From: Oceanibaculum pacificum
Lineage (GTDB): Bacteria > Pseudomonadota > Alphaproteobacteria > Oceanibaculales > Oceanibaculaceae
Direction: 5' to 3'
DNA length: 51,188 nucleotides
Assembly (NCBI RefSeq): GCF_001618175.1
Contig: NZ_LPXN01000079.1
Coordinates: forward strand, 1 to 51,188
Part shown: positions 23,701-31,914 of the stretch, in pieces
How positions within the stretch are numbered: the stretch's first letter is position 1
How the letters are laid out: each line of letters begins with the position of its first letter
The notes under the pieces: model-generated
Told to the model about the DNA's origin: nothing
What the model saw: only the letters and a program-made list of their open reading frames with translations
Databases searched by the model: none
Made by a program: the position numbers and the translations under genes

Positions 23701-25299
23701 AAGGTGACCGGCTTGATCGCCCGGCTGCGCCACGCCACCCCCGGCGTGACGCTGATCAGCCCGCCGCCGCACCACGATATCTACTCCATTGAGGATCTGG
23801 CGCAGCTGATCTACGATCTGAAGCAGATCAACCCGGAAGCCAAGGTCTGCGTGAAGCTGGTGGCGCGCAGCGGCATCGGCACCATCGCGGCCGGCGTGGC
23901 CAAGGCCAAAGCCGACACCATCCTGATCTCCGGCCATTCCGGCGGCACCGGGGCCAGCCCGCAGACCTCGATCAAATATGCCGGCATCCCCTGGGAGATG
24001 GGGCTGACCGAGGTGCACCAGATCCTCACCCTGAACCGGCTGCGCCACCGGGTGACGCTACGCGTCGATGGCGGCATCAAGACCGGCCGCGACGTGGTCA
24101 TCGCCGCCATGCTGGGGGCGGAGGAATATGGCCTCGGCACCGCCTCTCTGGTGGCGATGGGCTGCATCATGGTGCGCCAGTGCCACTCCAACACCTGCCC
24201 GGTCGGCGTGTGCACGCAGGACGAGGATCTCCGCGCCAAGTTTGACGGCACGCCGGAAAAGGTGGTGAACCTGTTCAGCTTCGTCGCCGAGGAGGTGCGC
24301 GAAATCCTCGCCTCGCTGGGCGTCAAGACGCTGAACGAGATCGTCGGCCGGTCCGACCTGCTGGCCCAGGTGAAGCGCGGCTCGAACGACGTCGACGCGC
24401 TCGACCTGAACGCCATCCTGGCGCAGGCCGATCCGGGCGACTATCCGCGCTACTGCACGCTGGAAGGCCGCAACGAGGTGCCCGACACGCTGGACGCCAA
24501 GATGATGCTGGACGCCAAGCCCTTCCTGAAGGAGGGCGAGAAGATGCAGCTCACCTACACCATCTCCAACACCATGCGCGCCATCGGCACGCGGCTCTCC
24601 AGCCATATCGTGCGCAAATACGGCATGACCGGGCTGCAGCCCGGCCACATCACCGTGCGGCTGCGCGGCTCGGCCGGCCAATCGCTGGGCGCGTTCGCGG
24701 TGCAGGGCGTGAAGCTGGAAGTCTTCGGCGACGCCAACGACTATGTCGGCAAGGGCCTGTCGGGCGGCTCCATCGTGGTCCGGCCAATGACCTCCAGCCC
24801 GCTGATCACCAACGAGAACACGATCATCGGCAACACCGTCCTGTACGGAGCGACGGCCGGCAAGCTGTTCGCCGCCGGCCAGGCGGGCGAGCGCTTCGCC
24901 GTGCGCAATTCCGGCGCGGAAGCTGTGGTTGAGGGGTGCGGGTCGAACGGCTGCGAATACATGACCGGCGGCACCGTGGTGATCCTGGGGCCGGTGGGCG
25001 ACAATTTCGGCGCCGGCATGACCGGCGGCATGGCGTTCATCTATGACAGCGACGATTCCTTCGAGCGCCGCGTCAATCCCGATACGGTGCTGTGGCAGCG
25101 CCTTGAAGCGCCCTATTGGGAAGAGATACTGAAGGGCCTGATCCGCCAGCATGCCGAGGAGACGCACTCGAAATTCGCCCAGCGCCTGCTGATCGACTGG
25201 CAGCTCGAAGTCGGCAAGTTCTGGCAGGTCGTGCCGAAGGAGATGGTGAAGCTGCTGCCGCACCCGCTGTCCATCGAAGCCCGGCAGATGCGGGCCTGA
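20722..25299 (+). CDS. gltB: Glutamate synthase (NADPH) large subunit
   Basis: A 1525-residue enzyme that makes two glutamates from glutamine and 2-oxoglutarate. It starts with a propeptide of 47 residues. Cys48 (DNCGVGFIASL) then becomes the N-terminal nucleophile of the class II glutaminase domain. A central domain and the FMN-binding synthase domain follow, with the 3Fe-4S cysteines Cys1148, Cys1154 and Cys1159 (spacing 6 and 5, as in Azospirillum GltB). The C-terminal beta-helix holds GGTVVILGPVGDNFGAGMTGG. I chose the ATG at 20722 after GGGAGGATC; the longer frame reads through gltD out of phase. Confidence 0.97.
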   Translation: MGIERTQQQLLASTALTAGERYVADWRRNAAALAEAGIYSPTDEHDNCGVGFIASLDGTARRDVVEAGVNALKAVWHRGAVDADGKTGDGAGIHIEIPQDFFRSVVERLGFKTAGERMAVGQVFLPRTSFDQQETCRSIVETEILNFGYTIYGWRQVPINIEVIGEKANATRPEIEQIMICNSKGSSEAQFEGDLFIIRRRIEKRVLEAHITEFYMCSLSCRSVIYKGMFLAEQLTIFYPDLLDERFVSRFAVYHQRYSTNTFPTWRLAQPFRVLAHNGEINTVKGNINWMMSHETRMASPVFGDHAEDLKPVIQSGSSDSAALDAVFELLCQAGRALPMAKTMMIPEAWGEHTDLPQPVKDLYAYCNAVMEPWDGPAAIAAYFGNWVIGGMDRNGLRPMRYTITGDKLLIAGSETGMVKVDESRVVEKGRLDPGEMIGVDLSTGRMFHDAELKEHLAAQRPYGDWISSSVKLDRLIRGDHKEAGVLARDDMRRRQVAYGWSLEDLELILQPMVDDAKEAVGSMGDDTPIAVLSRSYRGLHHFFRQNFSQVTNPPIDSLRERRVMTLKTRLGNLGNILDEDQTQCEHLLLESPVLSNAEFEAMRAYMGETAVEVDCTFDAAGGGETALRDAIARIRRDAEDAVRGGCAHVILSDMGMGDGKAAIPMILAAGAVHSHLVRQNLRTFTSLNIRSGECLDVHYFAVLIGVGATTVNAYLAQEALADRHARGLFPNMELEECVRRYKKAVDEGLLKIMSKMGISVLSSYRGGYHFEAIGLSRALVAEFFPGMPSRISGIGLPGIQRQVLAQHERGFSEDFSALPVGGFYRLRKNGETHAFDGTLMHTLQYACANDSYFTYKKYADAIRQMPPISLRDLLDFQPRQEPIAVDEVDSITEIRKRLVAPGISLGALSPEAHETLSIAMNRIGAKSDSGEGGEDPARYKPRPNGDNASSAIKQVASGRFGVTAEYLTNCREIEIKVAQGAKPGEGGQLPGMKVTGLIARLRHATPGVTLISPPPHHDIYSIEDLAQLIYDLKQINPEAKVCVKLVARSGIGTIAAGVAKAKADTILISGHSGGTGASPQTSIKYAGIPWEMGLTEVHQILTLNRLRHRVTLRVDGGIKTGRDVVIAAMLGAEEYGLGTASLVAMGCIMVRQCHSNTCPVGVCTQDEDLRAKFDGTPEKVVNLFSFVAEEVREILASLGVKTLNEIVGRSDLLAQVKRGSNDVDALDLNAILAQADPGDYPRYCTLEGRNEVPDTLDAKMMLDAKPFLKEGEKMQLTYTISNTMRAIGTRLSSHIVRKYGMTGLQPGHITVRLRGSAGQSLGAFAVQGVKLEVFGDANDYVGKGLSGGSIVVRPMTSSPLITNENTIIGNTVLYGATAGKLFAAGQAGERFAVRNSGAEAVVEGCGSNGCEYMTGGTVVILGPVGDNFGAGMTGGMAFIYDSDDSFERRVNPDTVLWQRLEAPYWEEILKGLIRQHAEETHSKFAQRLLIDWQLEVGKFWQVVPKEMVKLLPHPLSIEARQMRA

Positions 25300-25316
25300 T
25301 CCGCCTCTTCTCCTGC

Positions 25317-25385
25317 CGTGCCCGGGCTTGACCTTGGCGCGACAGGGTGGCGAGGGCCGAGGCGGCCGGGTCAGGCCCGGCAATG
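25317..25385. repeat. REP-like palindromic element (type B) after gltB
   Basis: The left arm at 25317-25333 (CGTGCCCGGGCTTGACC) and the right arm at 25369-25385 (GGTCAGGCCCGGCAATG) pair at 13 of 17 positions around a 35-base GC-rich middle. The words TGCCGGGC..TGACC and GGCCCGGCAATGAC are those of a very common alphaproteobacterial intergenic palindrome. It fills almost the whole gap between gltB and the glutathione transferase gene and may stabilise or end the long gltDB mRNA. Confidence 0.6.
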
Positions 25386-25404
25386 ACGAGGGAGGTGGCT
25401 CACC

Positions 25405-26031
25405 ATGCTGCGCCTTTTCGATTACCTGGATTCCGGCAATGGCTATAAGGTCCGGCTGCTGCTGGCGAAGCTGGGGCTGGCCTATGAGCTGGTCGAGCTG
25501 GATATTCTGAAAGGCGAGAGCCGCACGCCGGATTTCCTGGCGAAGAACCCCAATGGCCGCATCCCGGCGCTGGCGCTGGAAGACGGCACGGTGATCGCCG
25601 AATCCAACGCCATCCTCTACTACCTGGCCGAAGGCACGCGCTACTGGCCCGAGGAAAGGCTGGCCCGCGCCCAGGTGCTGCACTGGATGTTCTTCGAGCA
25701 GTACAGCCACGAACCCTTCATCGCCGTTCTGCGCTTCTGGCATCGCCATGGCCCGATGGACGAGAAGCGCCGCGCGCTGGAGCCGGAGAAGCGCAAGGGC
25801 GGCGAGGCGGCGCTGGCGGTGATGGAACGGCATCTGGCCAGCCGGCCCTTCTTCGTCGGCACCGCCATGACCATCGCCGACATCGCGCTATACGCCTATA
25901 CCCACGCGGCGGCGGATGGTGGTTTCGACCTGGCGGCCTATCCGGCGATCGGCGCGTGGCTGGAGCGCGTGTCGACCGATGCCGGCCATGTGCCGATGCT
26001 GCCCGACGATTATGTGGTGGAGCGGACTTGA
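25405..26031 (+). CDS. Glutathione S-transferase family protein
   Basis: A 208-residue soluble enzyme. The N-terminal thioredoxin-like domain reads LRLFDYLDSGNGYKVRLLLAKLGL, has the cis-proline in NPNGRIPALALEDG and the glutathione-contacting ESNAILYYLAE (Glu-Ser). The C-terminal helical domain includes MTIADIALYAYTH, the GST N-capping motif. The catalytic residue is probably a Ser of the YLDSGNGYKV turn. The substrate is unknown. The ATG follows GAGGGAGG. It is the only gene between the repeat after gltB and a small hairpin. Confidence 0.88.
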   Translation: MLRLFDYLDSGNGYKVRLLLAKLGLAYELVELDILKGESRTPDFLAKNPNGRIPALALEDGTVIAESNAILYYLAEGTRYWPEERLARAQVLHWMFFEQYSHEPFIAVLRFWHRHGPMDEKRRALEPEKRKGGEAALAVMERHLASRPFFVGTAMTIADIALYAYTHAAADGGFDLAAYPAIGAWLERVSTDAGHVPMLPDDYVVERT

Positions 26032-26049
26032 CCTTCCCTCAAGGGGAGG
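26032..26049 (+). terminator. Terminator-like hairpin after the GST gene
   Basis: CCTTCCC (26032-26038) and GGGGAGG (26043-26049) form seven pairs (one G-T) around the tetraloop TCAA, directly after the GST stop codon. No T-run follows, so it may only partly end transcription or protect the 3' end. Confidence 0.4.
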
Positions 26050-26091
26050 CCCGATCTAACGCGTGACCCGTTTCCCATAAGGAGAATCGTC

Positions 26092-26451
26092 ATGCGTTAC
26101 GCCCTCATGGCCCTCATTCTTTTCACCGCCGCGCCCGCCTTCGCCCAAAGCGGCCATCACAACCATGGCGCATCCGTCGATACACAAGCTGGCCACGATG
26201 CGGTGACAGCCGCCTTCCAGGCCGCCGCCGGCAAGATGCATCGCGATATGGACATTCCGCTGACCGGCGATGCCGATGTCGATTTCGCGCGCGGCATGAT
26301 CCCGCATCACCAGGGGGCTATCGACATGGCGCGCATCCAGATCGCGCACGGCAAGGACCCGGCGATGCGCAAGCTGGCCGAGGAAATCATCGCCGCGCAG
26401 GAGCGCGAGATCGCCTTCCTGCAATCCTGGCTGGCCAAGCAGGCCCGCTAG
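26092..26451 (+). CDS. DUF305 exported protein (CopM-like metal-binding)
   Basis: A 119-residue periplasmic protein. A signal peptide (residues 1-18, ending AFAQ) is followed by a His-rich segment GHHNHG and a DUF305 four-helix domain. That domain carries the hallmark FARGMIPHHQGAIDMARIQ and a second EREIAFLQSWL helix. Members bind copper or other metals, and some are periplasmic copper chaperones. No copper genes lie beside it, although an HMA protein occurs at 5210. AAGGAG lies 9 bases before the ATG. Confidence 0.87.
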   Translation: MRYALMALILFTAAPAFAQSGHHNHGASVDTQAGHDAVTAAFQAAAGKMHRDMDIPLTGDADVDFARGMIPHHQGAIDMARIQIAHGKDPAMRKLAEEIIAAQEREIAFLQSWLAKQAR

Positions 26452-26489
26452 TTCCTAAACTTGCGCCGGCATCAAGCAGGGAGGGCCGC

Positions 26490-26981
26490 GTGAGCGACAC
26501 AGTGACCGAGGACGATCATCGCTGGCTGCGGCTCAGCTTCGAGCTGGCGCGCCGGGCGCGGGAGAATGGCGACCGGCCGTTTGGCTCGGTCATCGTCACC
26601 GCCGAGGGGAAGCCGGTGTTCGAGGGGCTGAACAATGTCTATTCGACGAAAGATCCGACCGGCCATGCCGAGCTGAACATCATCCGCGGCATCGGCCAGC
26701 ATCTCACGCCCGACGAGTTGGCCGGCGCCACCATCTATGCCAGCGGCGAGCCCTGCACCATGTGTTCGGCCGCCATCGTGTGGAGCGGCATCGGCCGTGT
26801 GGTCTATGGCCTGTCGATCCCGCGCCAGCAGAAGGAGTTCGACAATGCGCCGACCCGCACGCGCCTGTCGATCCGCTGCGCCGAGGTCATCGCCGCCAGC
26901 AACAAGCCGGTCCCGGTGATCGGCCCGGTGCTGGAGGACGAGATCGTCGCCATCTGGCAGGCCAACCCGCCGCCCAAATAG
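26490..26981 (+). CDS. Nucleoside/base deaminase (cytidine deaminase-like)
   Basis: A 163-residue zinc deaminase. The ligands are His59 (with catalytic Glu61 in GHAELN) and Cys89/Cys92 in GEPCTMCSAA. The layout is closest to guanine deaminase/ComE-type or plant-like nucleoside deaminases rather than TadA, which is a separate gene at 42567. The substrate is uncertain. The start is GTG at 26490, after a strong AGGGAGGG. It ends 2 bases before the convergent EAL-GGDEF gene. Confidence 0.85.
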   Translation: MSDTVTEDDHRWLRLSFELARRARENGDRPFGSVIVTAEGKPVFEGLNNVYSTKDPTGHAELNIIRGIGQHLTPDELAGATIYASGEPCTMCSAAIVWSGIGRVVYGLSIPRQQKEFDNAPTRTRLSIRCAEVIAASNKPVPVIGPVLEDEIVAIWQANPPPK

Positions 26982-26983
26982 GC

Positions 26984-28846
26984 TCAGGCGATGGCGGAGA
27001 CCTTCTGCGCCGGAATGACCGCCAGGGCGACGCCGTCATCGGCCTGCTTGGCCTGTTTCTTCAGCTTGGCGATCTGATCCATGATCGCGTCGGGCGAACT
27101 GCTGCGCCGCCCGCCGGGCAGGTGCAGGATCGCCGCGCTGCAGGTCATCATCGCGAAACGGCGCTTCTGGCCCTGCCGGTCGGTGGCCTCGATATAACCG
27201 TTCTCGCGCGCCTCCGCATCGTAGAAGCTGGCGATGTCCTGGCGGAAGGTGGCGAGAAGCTGGCGGACCCGCATCTCCGCCTCCTGCGGCTCGCGCACAT
27301 CGAAGCCGGCAAAGAAATCGTCGCCGCCGACATGACCCAGAAAGCCGGCGAAGCCGCTGCTGCCGAGCTGCTTTTGCATCAGCTCCGCGAACAGCAGGAT
27401 CGCCCGGTCGCCCTGGCGGAAGCCGTAAGCATCGTTGAACGGCTTGAAATTGTCGAAGTCGAAATACACCAGCGAGCAGGCGCGGCTCTCGTCGGTCAGC
27501 GCGCCGGCGATATAGGCGTGGATCGAGTTATTGCCGGGCAGCTTGGTCAGCGGGTTCTGGTCCCGCGCCATGGCGATGTTCTTCTCGTTGATCAGCCGCA
27601 GCAGCGAGGTGGTCGACAGGAAGCCGACATAGCGATGCTCGGAGACGATCAGGATGCCTTCCCGATTCTCCGCCATGGAGAAAATTTCCAGGATCTTATT
27701 GCTGTCTTCGCTGATCTCCGCCACCGGGCACTGGCTGACGAAATCCTTCAGCGACTTGCCGTAGGAGCGGTTGTGGATCAGGTCGCGGCCATAGGGCGAG
27801 TAGGTATAATCCTTCAGCGCCTCTTCCCGCACGATGCCAAGCGGCTCGCCCTGGCGGTCGATGACCGGGAAGAAGGTGCGGTCCTTATTCTGCCGGAACG
27901 CCTCGAACACCTGCACCATGTCGGCCTCGACCGGCAGGGGCTGAATGAACTCGATCTGCTGCGGCGCGCTCTGCGGCTCGCCGCGCTTCGCCCGCCGGTC
28001 GTTCAGGGTGAGCTGGGCTACATGCTCGTAGCGCGTGGAGAGCGCCGCCAGTTCCGTGGTCGGCCGGGCGATGAAATAGCCCTGCGCCATGTCGCAGCCG
28101 ATATCGCGGCAGGTCACCAGCTCCGCCTCGGTCTCGATGCCTTCGGCGATGACCATGATGCCCAGCACATGGGCCAAATCGACGATGGTGGAGACGAACA
28201 GCTTCTTCTTCGGGTCGCGTTCGATGCCGGTGATGAAGAAACGGTCGATCTTAACCTTATCCGGCTGATAGTCGTACAGCAGCTTCAGCCCGGAAAAGCC
28301 GGTGCCGAAATCGTCGATAGCCAGCCGGTAGGATTGCGAGCGGTAGGTCTGGATGATGCGCATCGCGTCGGCCGTGCTGCTCATATCGTGCCGTTCCGTC
28401 AGCTCGAAACAGACCGACCGCGGGTCGATGCCGTAACGATCCAGGATCGCGACGGTCTGCTTCGGCTGGTAGTCGGAGGATTGCAGCACGCGCGGGTCGA
28501 GGTTGAAGAACAGCTTGGCATCGCGCATGAAGGGCAGGCGGGAGAATTTCTCGATCGCCTTCTCGCGCAGCAGCAGATCGGCCTTGTGCAGCAGATTTTC
28601 GGTATAGGCATGATCGAACAGATGCAGGACCGAGGGAAACCCCATCGCGTCCGAGCCGCGCAGCAATGCCTCATAGCCATAGCAGCTGCCGGTACGGATA
28701 TTCACGATGGGCTGGAAGGCGTAATCCACCTTGTCCTGCAACAGCGACAGAAAGCGCCCGCCGGTGCTGGGGGCCACCAGGGGCCGCACAGCGGCCGCAG
28801 GCGCCTCGCTTTGTCCAGCTACCGTATCGTCCTTGCCCAGCGGCAT
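26984..28846 (-). CDS. EAL-CBS-GGDEF protein (cyclic di-GMP phosphodiesterase, likely)
   Basis: A 620-residue soluble protein. The EAL domain (about 40-275) looks active: EALLR (Glu59), FFNLDP, ELTE, IDDFGTG, VKID, AEGIET and QGY...RP are all present. Two CBS motifs (about 305-425) could sense nucleotides. The GGDEF domain (about 430-600) has GGDDF at 507-511 in place of GGDEF and lacks the RxxD inhibitory site, so cyclase activity is doubtful. The order EAL first, GGDEF last is less usual. No transmembrane segment. A palindromic CtrA-type site lies 155-178 bases upstream. Confidence 0.92.
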   Translation of the reverse strand: MPLGKDDTVAGQSEAPAAAVRPLVAPSTGGRFLSLLQDKVDYAFQPIVNIRTGSCYGYEALLRGSDAMGFPSVLHLFDHAYTENLLHKADLLLREKAIEKFSRLPFMRDAKLFFNLDPRVLQSSDYQPKQTVAILDRYGIDPRSVCFELTERHDMSSTADAMRIIQTYRSQSYRLAIDDFGTGFSGLKLLYDYQPDKVKIDRFFITGIERDPKKKLFVSTIVDLAHVLGIMVIAEGIETEAELVTCRDIGCDMAQGYFIARPTTELAALSTRYEHVAQLTLNDRRAKRGEPQSAPQQIEFIQPLPVEADMVQVFEAFRQNKDRTFFPVIDRQGEPLGIVREEALKDYTYSPYGRDLIHNRSYGKSLKDFVSQCPVAEISEDSNKILEIFSMAENREGILIVSEHRYVGFLSTTSLLRLINEKNIAMARDQNPLTKLPGNNSIHAYIAGALTDESRACSLVYFDFDNFKPFNDAYGFRQGDRAILLFAELMQKQLGSSGFAGFLGHVGGDDFFAGFDVREPQEAEMRVRQLLATFRQDIASFYDAEARENGYIEATDRQGQKRRFAMMTCSAAILHLPGGRRSSSPDAIMDQIAKLKKQAKQADDGVALAVIPAQKVSAIA

Positions 28847-29000
28847 GCCCTAACCCAATGGTTTAATACGATTTGTCTATCGGCTTCTACAACAGCCGGC
28901 ACTATCGAGAAACATTGGAGAGGGACATGAAACAAAAAATTAATTTAGATTAGGTAAATTCAGCCAAAGAAAAATCGGCCGAATCTCAGCCCACCTATAC

Positions 29001-29024
29001 TATGGTTAATTTATATTAACCATA
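29001..29024 (-). promoter_or_regulatory. Palindromic CtrA-type site upstream of the EAL-GGDEF gene
   Basis: TATGGTTAA (29001-29009) and TTAACCATA (29016-29024) are perfect 9-base arms around TTTATA. Each arm contains TTAACCAT, the octamer reported as a CtrA site in Caulobacter, and together they form TTAA-N6-TTAAC, one base short of the classic spacing. The gap 28847-29032 is AT-rich and both flanking genes read leftward. The site therefore most likely serves the EAL-GGDEF gene. A TTAAACCAT remnant lies near the start codon (about 28858-28866). Confidence 0.55.
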
Positions 29025-29032
29025 CCGCTTCC

Positions 29033-30304
29033 CTATTTCAGGGCGCGCCAGCCGATATCCCGTCGGCAGAAACCTTTCGGCCAATTGATTCCATCGATAG
29101 CGGCATAGGCTTTTTCTTGCGCCGCCGCCAACGTCTCGCCCAGCGCGGTCACGCCCAGCACCCGCCCCCCGCTCGCCAGCAGCCGGCCCTCGCCATCGCG
29201 GACCGTTCCGGCATGGAAGACCACCAGATCGTCGGCCTGCGGCAGGGTGTCCAGCCCCCTGATCTCGGTGCCCTTCTCATAGCCGCCGGGATAGCCCTGG
29301 CTCGCCATCACGACGCACAGCGCGGGCTTGTCCGACCAGCGCAGGTCGAAATGGCTGAGCTGCCGGTCGGCGGTCGCCAGCAGGGCCGGCATGATGTCGC
29401 TCTTCAGGCGCATCATCAGCACCTGGCATTCCGGATCGCCGAAGCGGGCATTGTATTCGATAAGACGCGGCCCGGTCGCCGTGATCATCAGCCCGGCATA
29501 GAGCACCCCGGTGAACGGCATGCCTTCCGCCTTCATGCCGGCCACGGTGGGGCGGATGATCTCCGCCATGACGCGCTCGGCCATCGCCTTGTCGACGATG
29601 GGGGCCGGGGAATAGGCGCCCATGCCGCCGGTATTCGGCCCGGTGTCGCCGTCGCCGACGCGCTTATGGTCCTGCGCGTCGCCGAAGGGAATGGCGGTCT
29701 CGCCATCGGCCAGGGCGAAGAAGCTGGCTTCCTCGCCCTGCATGAATTCCTCGATCACCAGTTCGGCCCCGGCCGCGCCGAACGCCTTGTCGCCCATCAT
29801 CATATCGATGGCGGCCAGCGCCTCATCCTCGGTCATGGCGACGACCACGCCCTTGCCAGCGGCCAGGCCGTCCGCCTTCACCACGATGGGGGCGCCCTGG
29901 CGGGCGACGAATTCCTTGGCCTTGGCGATATCGGTGAAGCGCCCATAGGCGGCCGTCGGGATGTTATGGCGGACGCAGAAATCCTTCATGAAGCCCTTGG
30001 AGCCTTCCAGCGCGGCGGCCGCCTTGCGTGGCCCGAACGCCTTGATGCCCGCCTCGTCCAGCGCATCGACCAGGCCGGCGACCAGCGGCGCTTCCGGCCC
30101 GACGATGACGAAGTCGATTGCCGTCTCGCGGGCGAAGCGCACCAGCCCGTCGACATCCTCGGCGGCGACCGGCACGCAGTCGGCCACCTGCGCGATGCCG
30201 GCATTGCCCGGCGCGCAGTACAGCGCGTCGCACAGCGGCGAGGCGGAAATGGCCCAGGCCAGCGCATGCTCGCGACCGCCCGATCCGACCAGAAGAAGCT
30301 TCAT
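29033..30304 (-). CDS. purD: Phosphoribosylamine-glycine ligase
   Basis: A 423-residue ATP-grasp enzyme, the second step of purine synthesis. The start [19 protein letters not shown] is the conserved N domain. The ATP-grasp core has [30 protein letters not shown] and the family block [29 protein letters not shown], then [18 protein letters not shown]. The length is normal. It is divergent from xseA across 62 bases. Confidence 0.97.
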   Translation of the reverse strand: MKLLLVGSGGREHALAWAISASPLCDALYCAPGNAGIAQVADCVPVAAEDVDGLVRFARETAIDFVIVGPEAPLVAGLVDALDEAGIKAFGPRKAAAALEGSKGFMKDFCVRHNIPTAAYGRFTDIAKAKEFVARQGAPIVVKADGLAAGKGVVVAMTEDEALAAIDMMMGDKAFGAAGAELVIEEFMQGEEASFFALADGETAIPFGDAQDHKRVGDGDTGPNTGGMGAYSPAPIVDKAMAERVMAEIIRPTVAGMKAEGMPFTGVLYAGLMITATGPRLIEYNARFGDPECQVLMMRLKSDIMPALLATADRQLSHFDLRWSDKPALCVVMASQGYPGGYEKGTEIRGLDTLPQADDLVVFHAGTVRDGEGRLLASGGRVLGVTALGETLAAAQEKAYAAIDGINWPKGFCRRDIGWRALK

Positions 30305-30366
30305 GCCCCTATTCCCTTTGGCTTGGTTTCCTTCGACGGGAGGCGTCTTGTATCATATCGTCCATC

Positions 30367-31914
30367 ATGATCGACACACTTCCAGACTCCCCCTCGAATG
30401 TTCCGGTTTTCTCCGTCGGCGAGCTGTCGCAGGCGGTAAAGCGCACCATCGAAGGCACCTTCGAACGGGTGCGCGTGCGCGGCGAGATCTCCGGCTTCAA
30501 GCGCCATAGCTCCGGCCACCTCTATCTCTCCCTGAAAGACGACCAGGCGGTGCTGGCCGCCGTGTGCTGGCGCGGCTCCGCCGCCCGGCTGTCGATCCAG
30601 CCCGAGGACGGGATGGAGGTGATCTGCGTCGGCCGGCTGACCACCTATCCCGGCCAGTCGAAATACCAGCTGATCATCGACCAGATGGAGCTGGCCGGCG
30701 AAGGCGCGCTGCTGAAGCTGCTGGAGGAACGCCGCCGCAAGCTGGCCGCCGAGGGCCTGTTCGCTGCCGAGCGCAAGCGCGCCCTGCCCTATCTGCCGCG
30801 CGTGATCGGCGTCGTCACCTCGCCGACCGGGGCGGTGATCCGCGATATCCTGCACCGGCTGGCGGACCGGTTCCCGCGCCATGTGCTGGTCTGGCCGGTG
30901 GCGGTACAGGGCGAGACATCGGCGGCCCAGGTCGCGGCCGCGATTCGCGGCTTCAACGCGCTGCCCGAAGGCGGGGCCGTGCCGAGGCCGGACGTGCTGA
31001 TCGTCGCGCGCGGTGGCGGCAGCCTGGAGGATCTCTGGGGCTTCAACGAGGAGATCGTCGTGCGCGCCGTGGCGGAAAGCGGCATTCCCGTCATCTCCGC
31101 CGTCGGCCACGAGACCGATACCACGCTGATCGACTTCGCCGCCGACCGCCGCGCGCCCACCCCCACCGCCGCCGCCGAGATGGCCGTGCCCGTGCGGGCG
31201 GAACTGGAGCTGGCGGTGCGCAACGCCGATCTGCGGCTGCTGCAGGCGCTGAATCGCGGGCTGGCCGACCGGCGGAAATATCTCGACGCGCTGGCCCGCG
31301 CGCTGGGCGACCCGCAGACGCTGCTCGGCACCGCGACCCAGCGCCTAGATGTGGCCGGCGAGCGGCTGGGCAATGGCATCGCCGCCTATCTGCGCCAGCG
31401 CCGCGCCGACACCGCCGCCCGCGCCGCGCGGCTGACCCATCCGCGCCAGCTGCTCCAGGCCAAGGGGCGCGACCTCGCCGCCCAGGGCCGCGCGCTGGAC
31501 CAGGCGATGACCGCCGCCCTGCATCGCCAGCAGGCCCGGCAGGAGCGCATTGCCGCCCGGCTGCGCCCGCAGCTGATCTCCGCCGAGCTGCGGGATGTGG
31601 GGGAACGGCTGCGGCGCGCCAGCCTCGATCTGCATAATTGCACCGGACGGCGGGTTCAGAATGCCGCCGACCGGCTGGCGGCGCAGGGGCGATTGCTGGA
31701 AAGCTTCTCCTTCAAGAAGGTGCTGGAACGCGGCTTCGTGCTGGTGCGCGATGCCGATGACCGGCCCGTCATGGCGGCGGCGGCGACCGAATCCGGCCAG
31801 GCCGTCTCGCTGGAATTCAAGGATGGCAAGATTACCGCCGTGGTCGGCGCCACCGCCGCGCCGAAGCGCGCCGCCGTTAAGGCACTGAAACCGACGCAAG
31901 GCAGCCTGCTATGA
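30367..31914 (+). CDS. xseA: Exodeoxyribonuclease VII large subunit
   Basis: A 515-residue single-strand exonuclease subunit. The N-terminal OB fold (VPVFSVGELSQAVKRTIEGTFERVRVRGEISGFKRHSSGHLYLSLKD) is followed by the catalytic core with GVVTSPTGAVIRDIL, VARGGGSLEDLWGFNEE and SAVGHETDTTLIDFAADRRAPTPTAAAEMA. A long coiled, Arg/Ala-rich region and the C-terminal FSFKKVLERGFVLVRD come last. I chose the ATG at 30367, since the upstream frame is antisense to purD. The small subunit xseB is not in the window. It overlaps the M23 gene by 4 bases. Confidence 0.96.
   Translation: MIDTLPDSPSNVPVFSVGELSQAVKRTIEGTFERVRVRGEISGFKRHSSGHLYLSLKDDQAVLAAVCWRGSAARLSIQPEDGMEVICVGRLTTYPGQSKYQLIIDQMELAGEGALLKLLEERRRKLAAEGLFAAERKRALPYLPRVIGVVTSPTGAVIRDILHRLADRFPRHVLVWPVAVQGETSAAQVAAAIRGFNALPEGGAVPRPDVLIVARGGGSLEDLWGFNEEIVVRAVAESGIPVISAVGHETDTTLIDFAADRRAPTPTAAAEMAVPVRAELELAVRNADLRLLQALNRGLADRRKYLDALARALGDPQTLLGTATQRLDVAGERLGNGIAAYLRQRRADTAARAARLTHPRQLLQAKGRDLAAQGRALDQAMTAALHRQQARQERIAARLRPQLISAELRDVGERLRRASLDLHNCTGRRVQNAADRLAAQGRLLESFSFKKVLERGFVLVRDADDRPVMAAAATESGQAVSLEFKDGKITAVVGATAAPKRAAVKALKPTQGSLL

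Noticed and set aside
22321-24048. Long antisense open frame of 575 codons inside gltB, and others such as 24058-25833 (minus) and 26762-28930 (plus)
   Set aside because: High GC makes long stop-free antisense frames common. The translations are Arg/Gln/His/Gly-rich without recognisable domains, and the opposite strands hold clear conserved genes.
28927-28953. Eight-codon open frame (ATG AAA CAA...TAG) with a GGAGAGGG ribosome-binding site
   Set aside because: It reads rightward into the end of purD, with no gene downstream on that strand. A match this short is expected by chance in the AT-rich gap.
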